A stretch of 64,000 nt of DNA from an uncultured Muribaculaceae bacterium (GCA_910579185.1 CAJTTG010000001.1:434001-498000), one strand, 5' to 3'. Shown: positions 25,422 through 34,731, counted from the first letter of the stretch. Made by a program: numbers and translations. The notes: generated by a model from the letters alone, not told the origin.

Positions 25422-26273
25422 ATGAAAATCAAGACAATTTTAATAGCCTCTGCCGCAGTGATAGCCACTACAGCATGTAAAGCTCCGACTCAGGTTGCCA
25501 CAAACAGTGCAGGGACAGTCAAGACCGAAACCATAAGTCAGACTGAAGGCGCTATTCATAAAGTGCTCTACGGAACATGGACCGCTATTGATGTCAATTC
25601 TGTTGCTGTCAGTGGCACAGACCGCCCATACATAGAATTCGGAGAAGACCCCAGCAATCCCTTCATTGTAAAATGCTACGCCTACGACGGCTGCAACTAT
25701 ATCAATGGCAGCTATGCAGTCACTCCAGGTGGAGCTATGAAACGTATTTCCGATTTCATCTCAACGATGAAAATGTGTGACGGAGCCAACTACGAAATGG
25801 GCATGAACCTCGCACTCAACGATGTCACCAATTATAAGATCGAGAAAGCCGGGCTGGAGTATCTACTGTATTTCCAGACTGCAAGCGGCAAAAACCTCAT
25901 GGTTCTCCGCAAATTTGAGTCCGACTATATCAATGGAGCATGGCGTGTGACATCAATCAACGGTGCGAGTGTGGACAATGACATGGAGCTCGACCTCGTA
26001 TTTGATTTTACTGATCATACAGTTCATGGCAACGTAGGTTGCAACACTATGAATGGCACAATCACGGTCAACCCCGACGTTCAAAATGCAATCTCATTCA
26101 CGAATATGATCACCACCAGAATGACGTGCCCCTACATTTCGACTGAGAACGCACTGCTCAAGGCTCTTGAGACGGTTGTAGATGTGCAGCCCGGAGGCGA
26201 TGATGCATCTGCGGTTCTCCGCAATGCAACGGGCAATGCCGTTGTCAACTTGCAACGCATCAATCTGAAATAA
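25422..26273 (+). CDS. Lipoprotein with META (HslJ-like) domains
   Basis: The 283-residue protein has a lipoprotein signal ending TTAC (Cys about residue 19). Two META-like units follow: one at about 45-160 (YGTWTAIDVNSVAVSG...YAYDGCNYINGSY...) and one at about 170-283 (GAWRVTSINGASV...VFDFTDHTVHGNVGCNTMNGT...). The GC(N)xxNG core is present in both. META domains occur in heat-shock protein HslJ and in surface proteins; the role is not settled. A perfect 12-bp terminator stem follows the gene. It is probably anchored in the outer membrane, which is inference from the signal. Confidence 0.85.
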   Translation: MKIKTILIASAAVIATTACKAPTQVATNSAGTVKTETISQTEGAIHKVLYGTWTAIDVNSVAVSGTDRPYIEFGEDPSNPFIVKCYAYDGCNYINGSYAVTPGGAMKRISDFISTMKMCDGANYEMGMNLALNDVTNYKIEKAGLEYLLYFQTASGKNLMVLRKFESDYINGAWRVTSINGASVDNDMELDLVFDFTDHTVHGNVGCNTMNGTITVNPDVQNAISFTNMITTRMTCPYISTENALLKALETVVDVQPGGDDASAVLRNATGNAVVNLQRINLK

Positions 26274-26296
26274 GACACATACATACTCTAAACAAC

Positions 26297-26326
26297 TGGG
26301 GATGGCATCATTTTATGCCATCCCCA
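26297..26326. terminator. Terminator between convergent META and DJ-1 genes
   Basis: Perfect 12-bp stem (TGGGGATGGCAT / ATGCCATCCCCA), 6-nt loop, then ATTTATATT. Usable on both strands. Confidence 0.8.
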
Positions 26327-26347
26327 ATTTATATTATGTTTGGGCGG

Positions 26348-26965
26348 TCAGACTCCCGAATTCTTAACCAAAGCGCAAAAGCCTTGCTTATTAAACTGAT
26401 AGAACATTTCTATCCTCTCGGGGCTATCATTCTCCAGAAGCAACAGCAGTTCTTTTGCAAATTCAAGCGTAGCAGATCCATTGGCAGTGACAATCCGATT
26501 GTCGGAAACAGCCTGACAATGCTGATACATAGCTTCATTACTATAATTATCACCACCCCATTGTTTCAATTGATCAAGACCGTTTCCGGTATGGCGCACG
26601 GCATTGACAAAGCCATGTTTCGCCATAAATGAGGCTGCATTACATATAGCCCCGACAATCCGGCCCTGAGCTATGGCATCCGCAACTATCGGCCTGACCT
26701 TATCGGCAATGGGATCAAGCCATCCAAAACCGCCTATCAGCACCAAGGCAGCATAGTCACCGGGGACAGACTCAAATGAATAATCAGGTATCACTTTAAA
26801 ACCGCCACACGAGCGGATAGGATCCAACGTAGGCGCAACAATCCTGTTAACGTACTTAGGATCTTTCTTCAGAGCATATTCATCACATGCCACTGCTTCC
26901 GCGAGATACACCATTTCATGTTCAGCGAAATCAGGCAGAAGCAGATAGAGAATTTCATTTGACAT
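26348..26965 (-). CDS. DJ-1/PfpI family protein (class I glutamine amidotransferase-like)
   Basis: The 205-residue protein follows the DJ-1/PfpI fold: ILYLLLPDFAEHEMVYL near the start, the YAALVLIGGFGWLDP strand, and GAICNAASFMAKHGF, where the Cys at the nucleophile elbow is present. It resembles the YdeA/protease-like subgroup of unclear substrate. The following FKBP-PH operon is upstream of it on the same strand, with a ~38-bp gap. Function is inferred only at family level. Confidence 0.85.
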   Translation of the reverse strand: MSNEILYLLLPDFAEHEMVYLAEAVACDEYALKKDPKYVNRIVAPTLDPIRSCGGFKVIPDYSFESVPGDYAALVLIGGFGWLDPIADKVRPIVADAIAQGRIVGAICNAASFMAKHGFVNAVRHTGNGLDQLKQWGGDNYSNEAMYQHCQAVSDNRIVTANGSATLEFAKELLLLLENDSPERIEMFYQFNKQGFCALVKNSGV

Positions 26966-27005
26966 ATCAAATCCTTATAAAACAGTTCATCTGGAATAAA
27001 AGTTG

Positions 27006-27404
27006 TCAGGCAATACCGATCAGCTCAATTTCAAAAATGAGCGTCGATCCACCGGGAATGCCAGGCTGCGAAAACTTTCCATATCCCTTCTCCGCCGGTA
27101 TATACACTTCCCACCTATCTCCCACATGCATATTCTGCAATGCTATTATCCATCCTGGAATCAGCTCCCTGAGCCTGAATGCCGGAGCTATGCCACCACG
27201 GCTATTATCAAAGACCTTGCCGTTGATAGTCTTTCCCACATAATGGACTGTCACAACGCTGCTTTTATCAGGCGTGCGGCCTCCATTCCCACCATTTTTG
27301 ACCACTTTATAATAGACTCCGCCATCAAGAGGTCTCACCCCCTCTTCCGAAGCCTTCTCTGCGAGCCATGCCCGGTTTTTCTCAATATATTCCTGTTTTG
27401 CCAT
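27006..27404 (-). CDS. FKBP-type peptidyl-prolyl cis-trans isomerase
   Basis: The 132-residue protein has no signal peptide and is probably cytosolic. After a ~40-residue N-terminal extension comes an FKBP domain: VVTVHYVGKTINGKVFDNS, LRELIPGWIIALQNMHVGDRWEVYIPAEKGYG and IPGGSTLIFEIELIGI, with the residues that line the active pocket conserved. It assists proline isomerisation in folding. The ATG at 27404 lies 2 bp after the PH-domain gene stop, so the two form an operon. Confidence 0.95.
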   Translation of the reverse strand: MAKQEYIEKNRAWLAEKASEEGVRPLDGGVYYKVVKNGGNGGRTPDKSSVVTVHYVGKTINGKVFDNSRGGIAPAFRLRELIPGWIIALQNMHVGDRWEVYIPAEKGYGKFSQPGIPGGSTLIFEIELIGIA

Positions 27405-27406
27405 AA

Positions 27407-27829
27407 TCAAACTATTGTAATATTTGGATTCACCATCTTCAGATCTTCAGCGAATTGCCTGCGGTCACGTGGAGAAATCTCAACCGGCGCAATCCCGTTC
27501 ATCACACTTCTATCCGAGAACTTAATAGAAACCCTGTCAAGCGACAATGCTGCCGTAGCGACAACGCCTCTGGTGAGTTTAACTTCACTGATCTGATTTA
27601 TCGGCAACCAAGTCCATCGATAGAGATTGCGTATTCCAAGCATATTGCCGCGGATCTCATACCGGACACCGGTGCAACAGAACAGCCACAACGCCGCCAT
27701 CAACACAGCCAGTATAATTCCGGCCAGATCATCACCCTCCACGATAGGACCAATCAGGCATGATCCGACCATAAAGACAAGCAGGGCATAGACCCACCAG
27801 TCTATCTTTGATTTATATATTTTCGTCAT
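27407..27829 (-). CDS. Membrane protein with bacterial PH-like domain
   Basis: The 140-residue protein has two adjacent transmembrane helices (about 10-55) followed by a domain with GVRYEIRGNMLGIRNLYRWTWLPINQISEV, the pattern of bacterial PH (bPH) membrane proteins. The C-terminus holds ISPRDRRQFAEDLKM. Function is unknown. The frame extends upstream, but the ATG at 27829 follows the -7 element at 27876-27869, so this start is preferred. It shares a transcript with the FKBP gene. Confidence 0.75.
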   Translation of the reverse strand: MTKIYKSKIDWWVYALLVFMVGSCLIGPIVEGDDLAGIILAVLMAALWLFCCTGVRYEIRGNMLGIRNLYRWTWLPINQISEVKLTRGVVATAALSLDRVSIKFSDRSVMNGIAPVEISPRDRRQFAEDLKMVNPNITIV

Positions 27830-27868
27830 TCCAAGTGCAATAAAAAATGCTGATGCAACGCAATTACA

Positions 27869-27905
27869 CAAAAGTAGGAAAAAAGTTTCTATTTTTATAA
27901 TTTTG
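27869..27905. promoter_or_regulatory. Divergent promoters of the PH-FKBP operon and tag
   Basis: Minus-strand TACTTTTG (27876-27869) and plus-strand TAATTTTG (27898-27905) both fit TAnnTTTG and point away from each other. No -33 boxes were clear. Confidence 0.55.
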
Positions 27906-27925
27906 CAGATAAACTGATATAAAAT

Positions 27926-28492
27926 ATGGATCAACACAGATGCCAGTGGTGCGGAGACGATCCGCTCTATATCCGCTATCATGATGAAGAATGGGGAAAA
28001 CCTGTCTCCGACGACAGGACTCTTTTTGAATTTCTCACATTGGAGAGCGCACAGGCCGGACTGGCTTGGATCACCATTTTACGGAAACGGGAAGGCTACC
28101 GGAAAGCTTTCCTCGACTTTGATTTCAATGCTGTTGCCAAAATGACGTCGGAGGATGAACACAGGCTAAAAAGCTTCGATGGCATCGTAAAGAACCGACT
28201 GAAAATCCATGCTGCGATCATCAATGCCCGTCTATTCATTGACATCGTCAGGGAATATGGATCGTTCCACGAATACATCATCGGTTTCTTTCCGGACAGA
28301 CAGAGAATAATCAACGATATTTCAGACGGAAGGTCTATTCCGGTCACCTCCCCGATCTCAGACGCGATCAGCAAGGACATGAAGCGGAGAGGCTTCAAAT
28401 TTTTCGGATCTACAATCTGCTATGCCTTTCTGCAAGCAACCGGATTCATTGACGACCATATAAACGGATGCCATTGCAAGCATCGCAAATAA
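27926..28492 (+). CDS. tag: DNA-3-methyladenine glycosylase I
   Basis: The 188-residue protein is a clear Tag homolog: CQWCGDDPLYIRYHDEEWGKP at the N-terminus with zinc-binding Cys and His, LTLESAQAGLAWITILRKREGYR, KSFDGIVKNRLKIHAAIINA, GFKFFGSTICYAFLQATGFIDDH, and the late HxxxC zinc ligands. It removes 3-methyladenine from alkylated DNA in base-excision repair. Confidence 0.97.
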   Translation: MDQHRCQWCGDDPLYIRYHDEEWGKPVSDDRTLFEFLTLESAQAGLAWITILRKREGYRKAFLDFDFNAVAKMTSEDEHRLKSFDGIVKNRLKIHAAIINARLFIDIVREYGSFHEYIIGFFPDRQRIINDISDGRSIPVTSPISDAISKDMKRRGFKFFGSTICYAFLQATGFIDDHINGCHCKHRK

Positions 28493-28497
28493 AAACG

Positions 28498-28524
28498 GCG
28501 GCCGCTGAATGGATCAGCGGCCGC
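28498..28524. terminator. GC-rich hairpin between convergent tag and rprY
   Basis: Stem GCGGCCGCTGA / TCAGCGGCCGC (11 bp) with a 5-nt loop, then GTTTCAT on the plus strand and A-rich sequence on the other side. Confidence 0.7.
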
Positions 28525-28546
28525 GTTTCATATTAAGTCTCCGAAT

Positions 28547-29254
28547 TTACTTGGAGGCATCTGCTTCAGGTGCTATAAGCTTATATCCCTTTCCGTGGAT
28601 ATTGATAATCTCAATAGAAGGATCCTCGCGCAGGTGCTTGCGGAGTTTGGTGATATAAACGTCCATGCTTCTTGCATTGAAGTAGTTATCGTCAATCCAG
28701 ATGGTCTTCAGTGCATAGTTGCGTTCAAGGATCTCGTTGACATGAGCACACAGCAGGCTCAGAAGTTCAGACTCCTTGGTTGTCAGCTTAGTCACCTTGT
28801 CACCGATCATCAGCACCTGTTTCTGGGTGTCGAATGTGAATTTACCAATGCGGTACATTGTCACTTCCTTACCTTTCTTTCCACGTACACGGCGCAGGAT
28901 AGCCTCAATACGGAACACGAGTTCCTCCATGGAGAACGGCTTGGTTATATAATCGTCGGCACCGATCTTGAATCCCTCAAGGATATCCTCCTTGATCGAC
29001 TTGGCAGTCAGGAAAATGATAGGCACTTCAGCATTAACAGTACGGATTTCCTGTGCAAGAGCGAAACCATCCTTCTTAGGCATCATCACGTCGAGCACAC
29101 ATAAATCATATTTTCCTTTCAAAAAGGCTTTGTAGCCACTTTCGCCGTCGGCAAAAAGATCGGCATTATAGCCTTTGGCTTGGAGATACTCGCGAAGCAA
29201 CATCCCGAGATTTTCATCGTCCTCGCACAATAAGATACGCAAACGGTCTTCCAT
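28547..29254 (-). CDS. rprY: OmpR-family response regulator, RprY-like
   Basis: The 235-residue protein has a receiver domain with the acidic pair (LCEDDENLG), phosphoacceptor Asp in LCVLDVMMPKKDGF, Thr in FLTAKS and Lys in YITKPFS, then an OmpR/PhoB winged helix with LTTKESELLSLLCAH and ARSMDVYITKLRKHL. Its closest known relatives appear to be RprY of Bacteroides fragilis. It is preceded by the kinase with a 5-bp gap. Confidence 0.92.
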   Translation of the reverse strand: MEDRLRILLCEDDENLGMLLREYLQAKGYNADLFADGESGYKAFLKGKYDLCVLDVMMPKKDGFALAQEIRTVNAEVPIIFLTAKSIKEDILEGFKIGADDYITKPFSMEELVFRIEAILRRVRGKKGKEVTMYRIGKFTFDTQKQVLMIGDKVTKLTTKESELLSLLCAHVNEILERNYALKTIWIDDNYFNARSMDVYITKLRKHLREDPSIEIINIHGKGYKLIAPEADASK

Positions 29255-29259
29255 AATCT

Positions 29260-30753
29260 TTAAAGTTTAGTTAGTGGTAATATTATTATAAATTTTGTTC
29301 CTTTGTTAAATTCGCTCTCAACGTAGATGTCGCCGTCAAATTCGCGGATCATCTTCTGCACGTAGGCCAAACCGAGACCGAAACCTTTCACATCGTGGCG
29401 GTTGCCCGTGGACACTCTGTAGAACTTGTCGAAAACCCGTTTCAGATCATCTTTCTTTATGCCTATGCCATTGTCACCGACCGTGATCTGAAGTTTATTC
29501 CCGGGGAGATCATTGGTGGAGAGCGTAAGATTCAGCGGACGTTCCTCGTCGCGGTATTTGACAGCATTGTCGAGCAGATTGAATATCACATTTGTAAAGT
29601 GCATCTCATCCACGGCCACAATGGCATCCTCGGCATCGAGATTCGTTGTTATAGCTCCGCCATACCGTTCCACCTTCAGTTTGAACGTGTTGGCTATGGA
29701 TGCAATGGCTGCGTTGGCATCCACCTCCTGCACTCTCAGAGATGCTTTCTGTCTGTCGAACATCGACATCTGCAACACCTTCTCAACCTGGAAGCGGAGG
29801 CGCTTGGTCTCATCATTTATAACCGACGATATATGCTCGAGCATCTTAGGCGATTTGCGCACACTGTTGTCATTGAGCATCTGCGCGGCCAGAGATATAC
29901 TCGATATCGGGGTCTTGAACTCATGGGTCATATTGTTGATGAAATCATTCTTCATCTCTGTCAGTTTCTTCTGCCTGAACGCCACGACTATAGTATAGAT
30001 CGAAAGGATCAGCAACAGGATCGTGAGGAAAAACGACGGAACAAGGAACTTGATGGAATGATAAATATAGTCCTTCTTATCCGGGAAATAGACCTTTATG
30101 TAATTGATCCTTGCCCGGCTGTCGTTGGGAAACAGAGCCTGAACAAAAGTGTTGTTCTTGTCGGCCTGTTGCGAATCGTAACCCGTAGTCTTGTAGATCA
30201 CGCCTCCCATGCGGTTCACTATGGCGAATTCAAATGGCAGTGTTATACCATTGGCCGCAAGCTGCGACTTCAACAGATCGGACACTACCGCAGAGTCAGC
30301 CCTCTCCTTAATAGGCAGGCTGCCGGACTGGCTTATGATATTGATCACAACCTCATCGAGCAACGCACGCTGATAGACGTATTGCGAGCGTATTCTGTCT
30401 CTGAGCGACATCGATGAGGATAGGCCAACACTTCCATGGGGCAATACCGAGATATTGACAATGGTGTCCATATCGGAATGGGAGAGCTGACCGATCGGCA
30501 TTGTCAATATAGCCCCGAGCGATGTGTCATAATCCGATCCTGAAGTCTGGAAAGCATCCTCCATCAGGAATCTACGGGTCTCCGCCTTCTCCAATGCGCT
30601 TGAAACCTCATAGAGGCTGCGCTTGACTCCTTGCGAGAAATATTCATCACGTAGCGTGACCATATTCTTCATGTACATCACCTGGATGTACATGAGTCCG
30701 GCAAAAGTAATGCCCATTATTATTGCGAGTAGCCAGATTATCGACTTTTTCAT
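29260..30753 (-). CDS. rprX: Sensor histidine kinase, RprX-like
   Basis: The 497-residue protein has two transmembrane helices (about 5-25 and 235-260) around a ~210-residue periplasmic sensor region, then HisKA with NMTHEFKTPISSISLAAQML (phospho-acceptor His), and a HATPase domain with NVIFNLLDNAVKYRDE, VGDNGIGI and GFGLGLAYV. It phosphorylates the adjacent response regulator. The TTG 24 nt upstream is less likely than the ATG at 30753. RprXY affects stress and regulation of metabolism in B. fragilis; the signal here is unknown. Confidence 0.92.
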   Translation of the reverse strand: MKKSIIWLLAIIMGITFAGLMYIQVMYMKNMVTLRDEYFSQGVKRSLYEVSSALEKAETRRFLMEDAFQTSGSDYDTSLGAILTMPIGQLSHSDMDTIVNISVLPHGSVGLSSSMSLRDRIRSQYVYQRALLDEVVINIISQSGSLPIKERADSAVVSDLLKSQLAANGITLPFEFAIVNRMGGVIYKTTGYDSQQADKNNTFVQALFPNDSRARINYIKVYFPDKKDYIYHSIKFLVPSFFLTILLLILSIYTIVVAFRQKKLTEMKNDFINNMTHEFKTPISSISLAAQMLNDNSVRKSPKMLEHISSVINDETKRLRFQVEKVLQMSMFDRQKASLRVQEVDANAAIASIANTFKLKVERYGGAITTNLDAEDAIVAVDEMHFTNVIFNLLDNAVKYRDEERPLNLTLSTNDLPGNKLQITVGDNGIGIKKDDLKRVFDKFYRVSTGNRHDVKGFGLGLAYVQKMIREFDGDIYVESEFNKGTKFIIILPLTKL

Positions 30754-30883
30754 TCCTTGTCTGTTTTGCCCCGGCAACCATTAAGGCTCCCGGCAATTTT
30801 AATCTTTATTATGTTAACAATTAAAAAACTGTTTTGTTCCGGAAGATACAAGAGAATCTGCCGGCGGTGTTAATACTTTGCGT

Positions 30884-30914
30884 CAAAATTAACAAACAAT
30901 TGTGAAATATCCAA
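30884..30914 (-). promoter_or_regulatory. Promoter of rprX-rprY
   Basis: Minus-strand TTG (30914-30912), 20 nt, then TAATTTTG (30891-30884). The predicted leader of ~124 nt before ATG 30753 is unusually long for this window. Confidence 0.65.
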
Positions 30915-30975
30915 TTTAACGAATAAATATTTATGATTTTTTTTTAGGACTCTGCTCTACAGGGCATTAAAATCG

Positions 30976-32403
30976 TCATAAATCACCGGATTTCCGACTC
31001 TTAGCCGACGGAAGAAAATGATGGAGCATAACGAATCCGAGTATACCGGCTATCAGAGATCCGACTACAATGCCGAGTTTCGCATGATTCAGAAGATCGG
31101 CCGATGCAGCTGATCCATCTGAGAACGAAAGGTTGGCAATAAACAGCGAGACAGTGAACCCTATACCGCCGAGAACAGCCAGCGATGCAAGCATTTTCCA
31201 GTTGCTCTCTTTTGGCATCGGAGCAAGCCCAAGCTTGACTGTGAGCCAGGAGAAAGAGAGAATCCCGACAAACTTACCTATCACCAGACCGCAGATAATC
31301 GCCAGACTGATGCCCTCAAACACTGATGCCGGATCCATGTCGAGCAGGTATATGCCGGCATTTGCAAAAGCGAAGAGTGGCACGATGAAGTTATTGACAA
31401 TAGGATGGAGCGAGTCCTCGAGATCCTGAAGCGGTGAGATCACCTTATCCGATGCCGATTCAACCTCTTTCAGCCAGTTCATCTGATCCTTATTGAGAAT
31501 AGAACGGCGGCAAAGCGACCCATCGTCCTCATCATTGAAATTGGAGATCGCCGAACGGATTGTGCGGATATACTTCATGGGAGCGAACACCGGGGTTGCC
31601 GGCACGCAGAAGGCCACGAGGACACCGGCAATCGTAGGGTGGATTCCGGAGTTGAGGAAGAGGAACCAGACAACGCCACCTATGCCGAGGTAGAACACCT
31701 TGCTCTTTATGTGCATCACCGAACCAAGCAGCAATAAGCCGAGCAAGGCAGCCGCATAGACCAGAAGCATCACTTCAATATCGGTACTGTAAAAGACTGC
31801 GATGACAATAATTCCGCCGATATCGTCGACCACAGCAAGTGTCGTCAGAAAGATCTTGAGCGACAGAGGCACCCTCGATCCGAGCATAGCAAGTACGCCA
31901 AGCGAGAACGCTATATCCGTGGCCATCGGGATTGCAGCACCCGACTGATATTGCGTGCCATATCCCAGAGTCATGAAAATAAGAACAGGTAAAGCCATGC
32001 CGCCGATCGCACCCATAATCGGCAGGAGTGCCTGCCGGAATGACGACAGTTCGCCTACGAGAATCTCACGCTTGATCTCCAGACCGATGGAGAAAAAGAA
32101 TATTGCCATGAGGGCATCATTGATGAACTGCAACATAGTCATGGGGTGCCCTGAATGACTGAAAAGATTGAACGATCCGATCTGGAGGCGCAAAGGCTGC
32201 TCCCAGAACTCGAAATAATATCCGTTTAAGGCAGGTATATTAGCCACTACGAGTGCAAGCAGTGTTGCAAAAATCAAAATATTACCACCGTTGGCATGAC
32301 GTCGCAACGCCTGACGTGCGGCATAAAACAATTGGCTGTCGGCCTCTTCCGGTTCAGGACATTTACATCCTGAAACATCTGTATTACTCTTGAATTTCAG
32401 CAT
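30976..32403 (-). CDS. nhaA: Na+/H+ antiporter NhaA
   Basis: The 475-residue protein has about 12 transmembrane segments of NhaA type: IPMATDIAFSLGVLAMLGSRVPLSLKIFL (Asp133-equivalent) and LAVVDDIGGIIVIAVFYS (the Asp163-Asp164 pair). Near the N-terminus an extra ~30 soluble residues precede the first helix, and a ~50-residue cytosolic loop follows the middle helices. NhaA exchanges internal Na+ for external protons. It lies downstream of lepA on the same strand, separated by a terminator and hairpins. Confidence 0.95.
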   Translation of the reverse strand: MLKFKSNTDVSGCKCPEPEEADSQLFYAARQALRRHANGGNILIFATLLALVVANIPALNGYYFEFWEQPLRLQIGSFNLFSHSGHPMTMLQFINDALMAIFFFSIGLEIKREILVGELSSFRQALLPIMGAIGGMALPVLIFMTLGYGTQYQSGAAIPMATDIAFSLGVLAMLGSRVPLSLKIFLTTLAVVDDIGGIIVIAVFYSTDIEVMLLVYAAALLGLLLLGSVMHIKSKVFYLGIGGVVWFLFLNSGIHPTIAGVLVAFCVPATPVFAPMKYIRTIRSAISNFNDEDDGSLCRRSILNKDQMNWLKEVESASDKVISPLQDLEDSLHPIVNNFIVPLFAFANAGIYLLDMDPASVFEGISLAIICGLVIGKFVGILSFSWLTVKLGLAPMPKESNWKMLASLAVLGGIGFTVSLFIANLSFSDGSAASADLLNHAKLGIVVGSLIAGILGFVMLHHFLPSAKSRKSGDL

Positions 32404-32509
32404 AAATAAGTCAGAAATAAAATAGCTTTATAAGACAAATCTTTAGAATCTAACACCCATACCTCCCGTATGGTTTCAAAAAATTAAATCAATTTACCCA
32501 ACAAAATGC

Positions 32510-32542
32510 CAAGCCCACGATCATTCAGTCGTCGTGGGCTTG
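32510..32542 (-). terminator. Terminator after lepA
   Basis: Stem CAAGCCCACGA / TCGTGGGCTTG (11 bp) with an 11-nt loop just after the lepA stop; the minus-strand flank is GCATTTTGTT, and T-rich sequence also follows on the plus strand. Confidence 0.7.
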
Positions 32543-32559
32543 AGAACGTTTTTTAAGAA

Positions 32560-34359
32560 TCAATCGAGTTTCAACACTGCAAGGAAAGCTTTCTGCGGAA
32601 CCTCTACGGATCCTATCTGCTTCATGCGCTTTTTGCCCTGCTTCTGTTTCTCAAGGAGTTTGCGTTTACGCGATATGTCGCCACCATAACATTTGGCGGT
32701 CACGTCCTTACGCACAGCCTTGATGGTCTCCCTTGCTATGATTTTTGCCCCTATGGCTGCCTGAATGGCAATGTCGAACTGCTGACGGGGTATCAGCTCC
32801 TTGAGTTTCTCACACATTCGTCTACCGAATGTGACGGCATTGTCCACATGCGTCAGAGTGCTGAGCGCGTCGACACTCTCGCCGTTGAGCAGAATATCGA
32901 GCTTGACGAGGCGCGACGGACGGAAATCATGTATATGATAATCGAACGAGGCATAGCCTTTGGAGATACTTTTCAGCTTATCGTAGAAATCGATCACAAT
33001 CTCGCCGAGCGGCATGTCGAACGTGATCTCCATGCGGTTTCCGGAGATATATTCCTGCTTCACGAGCTCACCTCGTTTGCCGAGACAGAGAGTCATGATC
33101 GGACCAATGAACTGAGCGGCGGTGATGACCGTCGCGCGGATATACGGTTCTTCTATATGTTCGATCAGCGTTGGATCAGGTAGTCCGGAGGGATTGTGGA
33201 CTTCCGACATGTTGCCATGCTTATCGAACACACGATATGAAACGTTGGGCACAGTGGTGATCACATCCATTCCGAACTCGCGGCCAAGACGTTCCTGCAC
33301 GATCTCCATGTGGAGAAGGCCGAGGAAGCCGCAACGGAAACCGAATCCGAGAGCCATTGAGCTTTCAGGCTGGAAGGTGAGCGATGCGTCGTTGAGCTGA
33401 AGTTTCTCCAGCGAGGCACGCAGGTTCTCAAAGTCCTCGGTCTCGATAGGATAGACACCAGCAAACACCATCGGCTTCACTTCCTCAAATCCGTCGATCG
33501 CTTTCTCGCAGGGTCGGTTGACATGAGTAATAGTATCGCCCACACGCACCTCCTTGGATGTCTTGATGCCCGAAATAATGTAGCCCACATTGCCGGCCGA
33601 GATCTCCTTGCGTGGTGACATTGTGAGTTTCAGGACACCGATCTCGTCGGCATGATATTCCTTCCCGGTGGAGACGAATTTGACGAAATCGCCGCTTTTC
33701 AGCGTGCCGTTGATAACTTTATAGTAGGCTATGATACCACGGAATGGGTTGAACACAGAGTCGAAGATCAGAGCCTGCAACGGAGCTTCGGGGTCGCCTT
33801 TCGGAGCCGGGATTCGGCTGACGATGGCGTCGAGTATCTCAGGTATGCCCTGCCCTGTCTTTCCACTGGCGCGGATTATGTCGGTGCGGTCACAACCAAG
33901 AAGATCCACAATCTGATCCTCCACTTCTTCCGGTTTGGCACTGTCAAGGTCTATCTTGTTGATCACGGGGATTATCTCAAGATCATTGTCGATGGCCATG
34001 TAGAGATTGGATATCGTCTGAGCCTGAATGCCCTGCGCGGCATCTACAATCAGCAGCGCACCCTCGCATGCCGCTATCGAACGTGACACCTCGTAGGAGA
34101 AGTCGACGTGTCCGGGAGTGTCTATGAGGTTCAGCACATAATGCACGCCATCCTTGTTGAAATCCATCTGGATAGCATGGCTTTTTATCGTTATGCCACG
34201 TTCACGCTCCAGATCCATGTCATCGAGAACCTGAGCCTGCATCTCTTTGGAACCAATGGTGTTGGTATACTCCAGCAATCGGTCGGCCAGAGTGCTTTTA
34301 CCATGGTCAATATGGGCTATTATGCAGAAATTGCGGATCGTGGATATTTCAGTTGTCAT
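32560..34359 (-). CDS. lepA: Elongation factor 4 (LepA)
   Basis: The 599-residue protein shows the translational GTPase motifs AHIDHGKST, DTPGHVDF and NKIDL, followed by domain II, and the LepA-specific C-terminal domain with RKRKLLEKQKQGKKRMKQIGSVEVPQKAFLAVL. LepA back-translocates stalled ribosomes and aids fidelity under stress. Length is typical. Confidence 0.98.
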   Translation of the reverse strand: MTTEISTIRNFCIIAHIDHGKSTLADRLLEYTNTIGSKEMQAQVLDDMDLERERGITIKSHAIQMDFNKDGVHYVLNLIDTPGHVDFSYEVSRSIAACEGALLIVDAAQGIQAQTISNLYMAIDNDLEIIPVINKIDLDSAKPEEVEDQIVDLLGCDRTDIIRASGKTGQGIPEILDAIVSRIPAPKGDPEAPLQALIFDSVFNPFRGIIAYYKVINGTLKSGDFVKFVSTGKEYHADEIGVLKLTMSPRKEISAGNVGYIISGIKTSKEVRVGDTITHVNRPCEKAIDGFEEVKPMVFAGVYPIETEDFENLRASLEKLQLNDASLTFQPESSMALGFGFRCGFLGLLHMEIVQERLGREFGMDVITTVPNVSYRVFDKHGNMSEVHNPSGLPDPTLIEHIEEPYIRATVITAAQFIGPIMTLCLGKRGELVKQEYISGNRMEITFDMPLGEIVIDFYDKLKSISKGYASFDYHIHDFRPSRLVKLDILLNGESVDALSTLTHVDNAVTFGRRMCEKLKELIPRQQFDIAIQAAIGAKIIARETIKAVRKDVTAKCYGGDISRKRKLLEKQKQGKKRMKQIGSVEVPQKAFLAVLKLD

Positions 34360-34390
34360 ATATCAATGATAATCAAAGTCAAATTTGACA

Positions 34391-34421
34391 CAAAATTACT
34401 ACTTTATTCAAACATATCCAA
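34391..34421 (-). promoter_or_regulatory. Promoter of lepA
   Basis: Minus-strand TTG (34421-34419), 20 nt, then TAATTTTG (34398-34391), ~32 bp before the start. Confidence 0.7.
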
Positions 34422-34522
34422 ACCATCTCACCCACGCCATAGGCCACAAACGCACGTGTCCGTGACTTTTCCGCGACATTTCCCGGAGATGCAGTGCAAC
34501 TTTTTGAGTATTTTTACATCTA

Positions 34523-34720
34523 ATGATTAAAACCATATCGCTTATGATCCTGACAATATCCATATTCGCTCCGATTATAGCAGGCCTCTACGGAGCTCTT
34601 GTAGGTGCCTATCACCACAGCAAGGCAAGATCTCCAAGAAAGAGAATGGCCTTATGGGCAACAGGTGTCCTGCTACTGATAATCTACATTGTCCTGATGA
34701 TCATTGCGTTCCGAGGCTGA
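34523..34720 (+). CDS. Small hypothetical membrane protein
   Basis: The 65-residue protein has two hydrophobic helices (residues ~5-28 and ~44-62) joined by a basic linker HHSKARSPRKRMA. I do not recognise the family. Support is a weak -7-like box (TATTTTTA) just upstream and its position in an otherwise empty divergent region after lepA. It could be a small toxin-like or membrane stress protein, but this is guesswork. Confidence 0.45.
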   Translation: MIKTISLMILTISIFAPIIAGLYGALVGAYHHSKARSPRKRMALWATGVLLLIIYIVLMIIAFRG

Positions 34721-34731
34721 AACGCCACCGG

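Noticed and set aside
29395..30417. Plus-strand frame of ~340 codons opposite rprX
   Set aside because: It mirrors the histidine kinase with all kinase motifs in the other strand; no own promoter or domain.
32457..32473. Hairpin CCATAC/GTATGG upstream of nhaA as an Na+-responsive element
   Set aside because: It is only 6 bp and has no matching ligand-binding core; too weak to claim.
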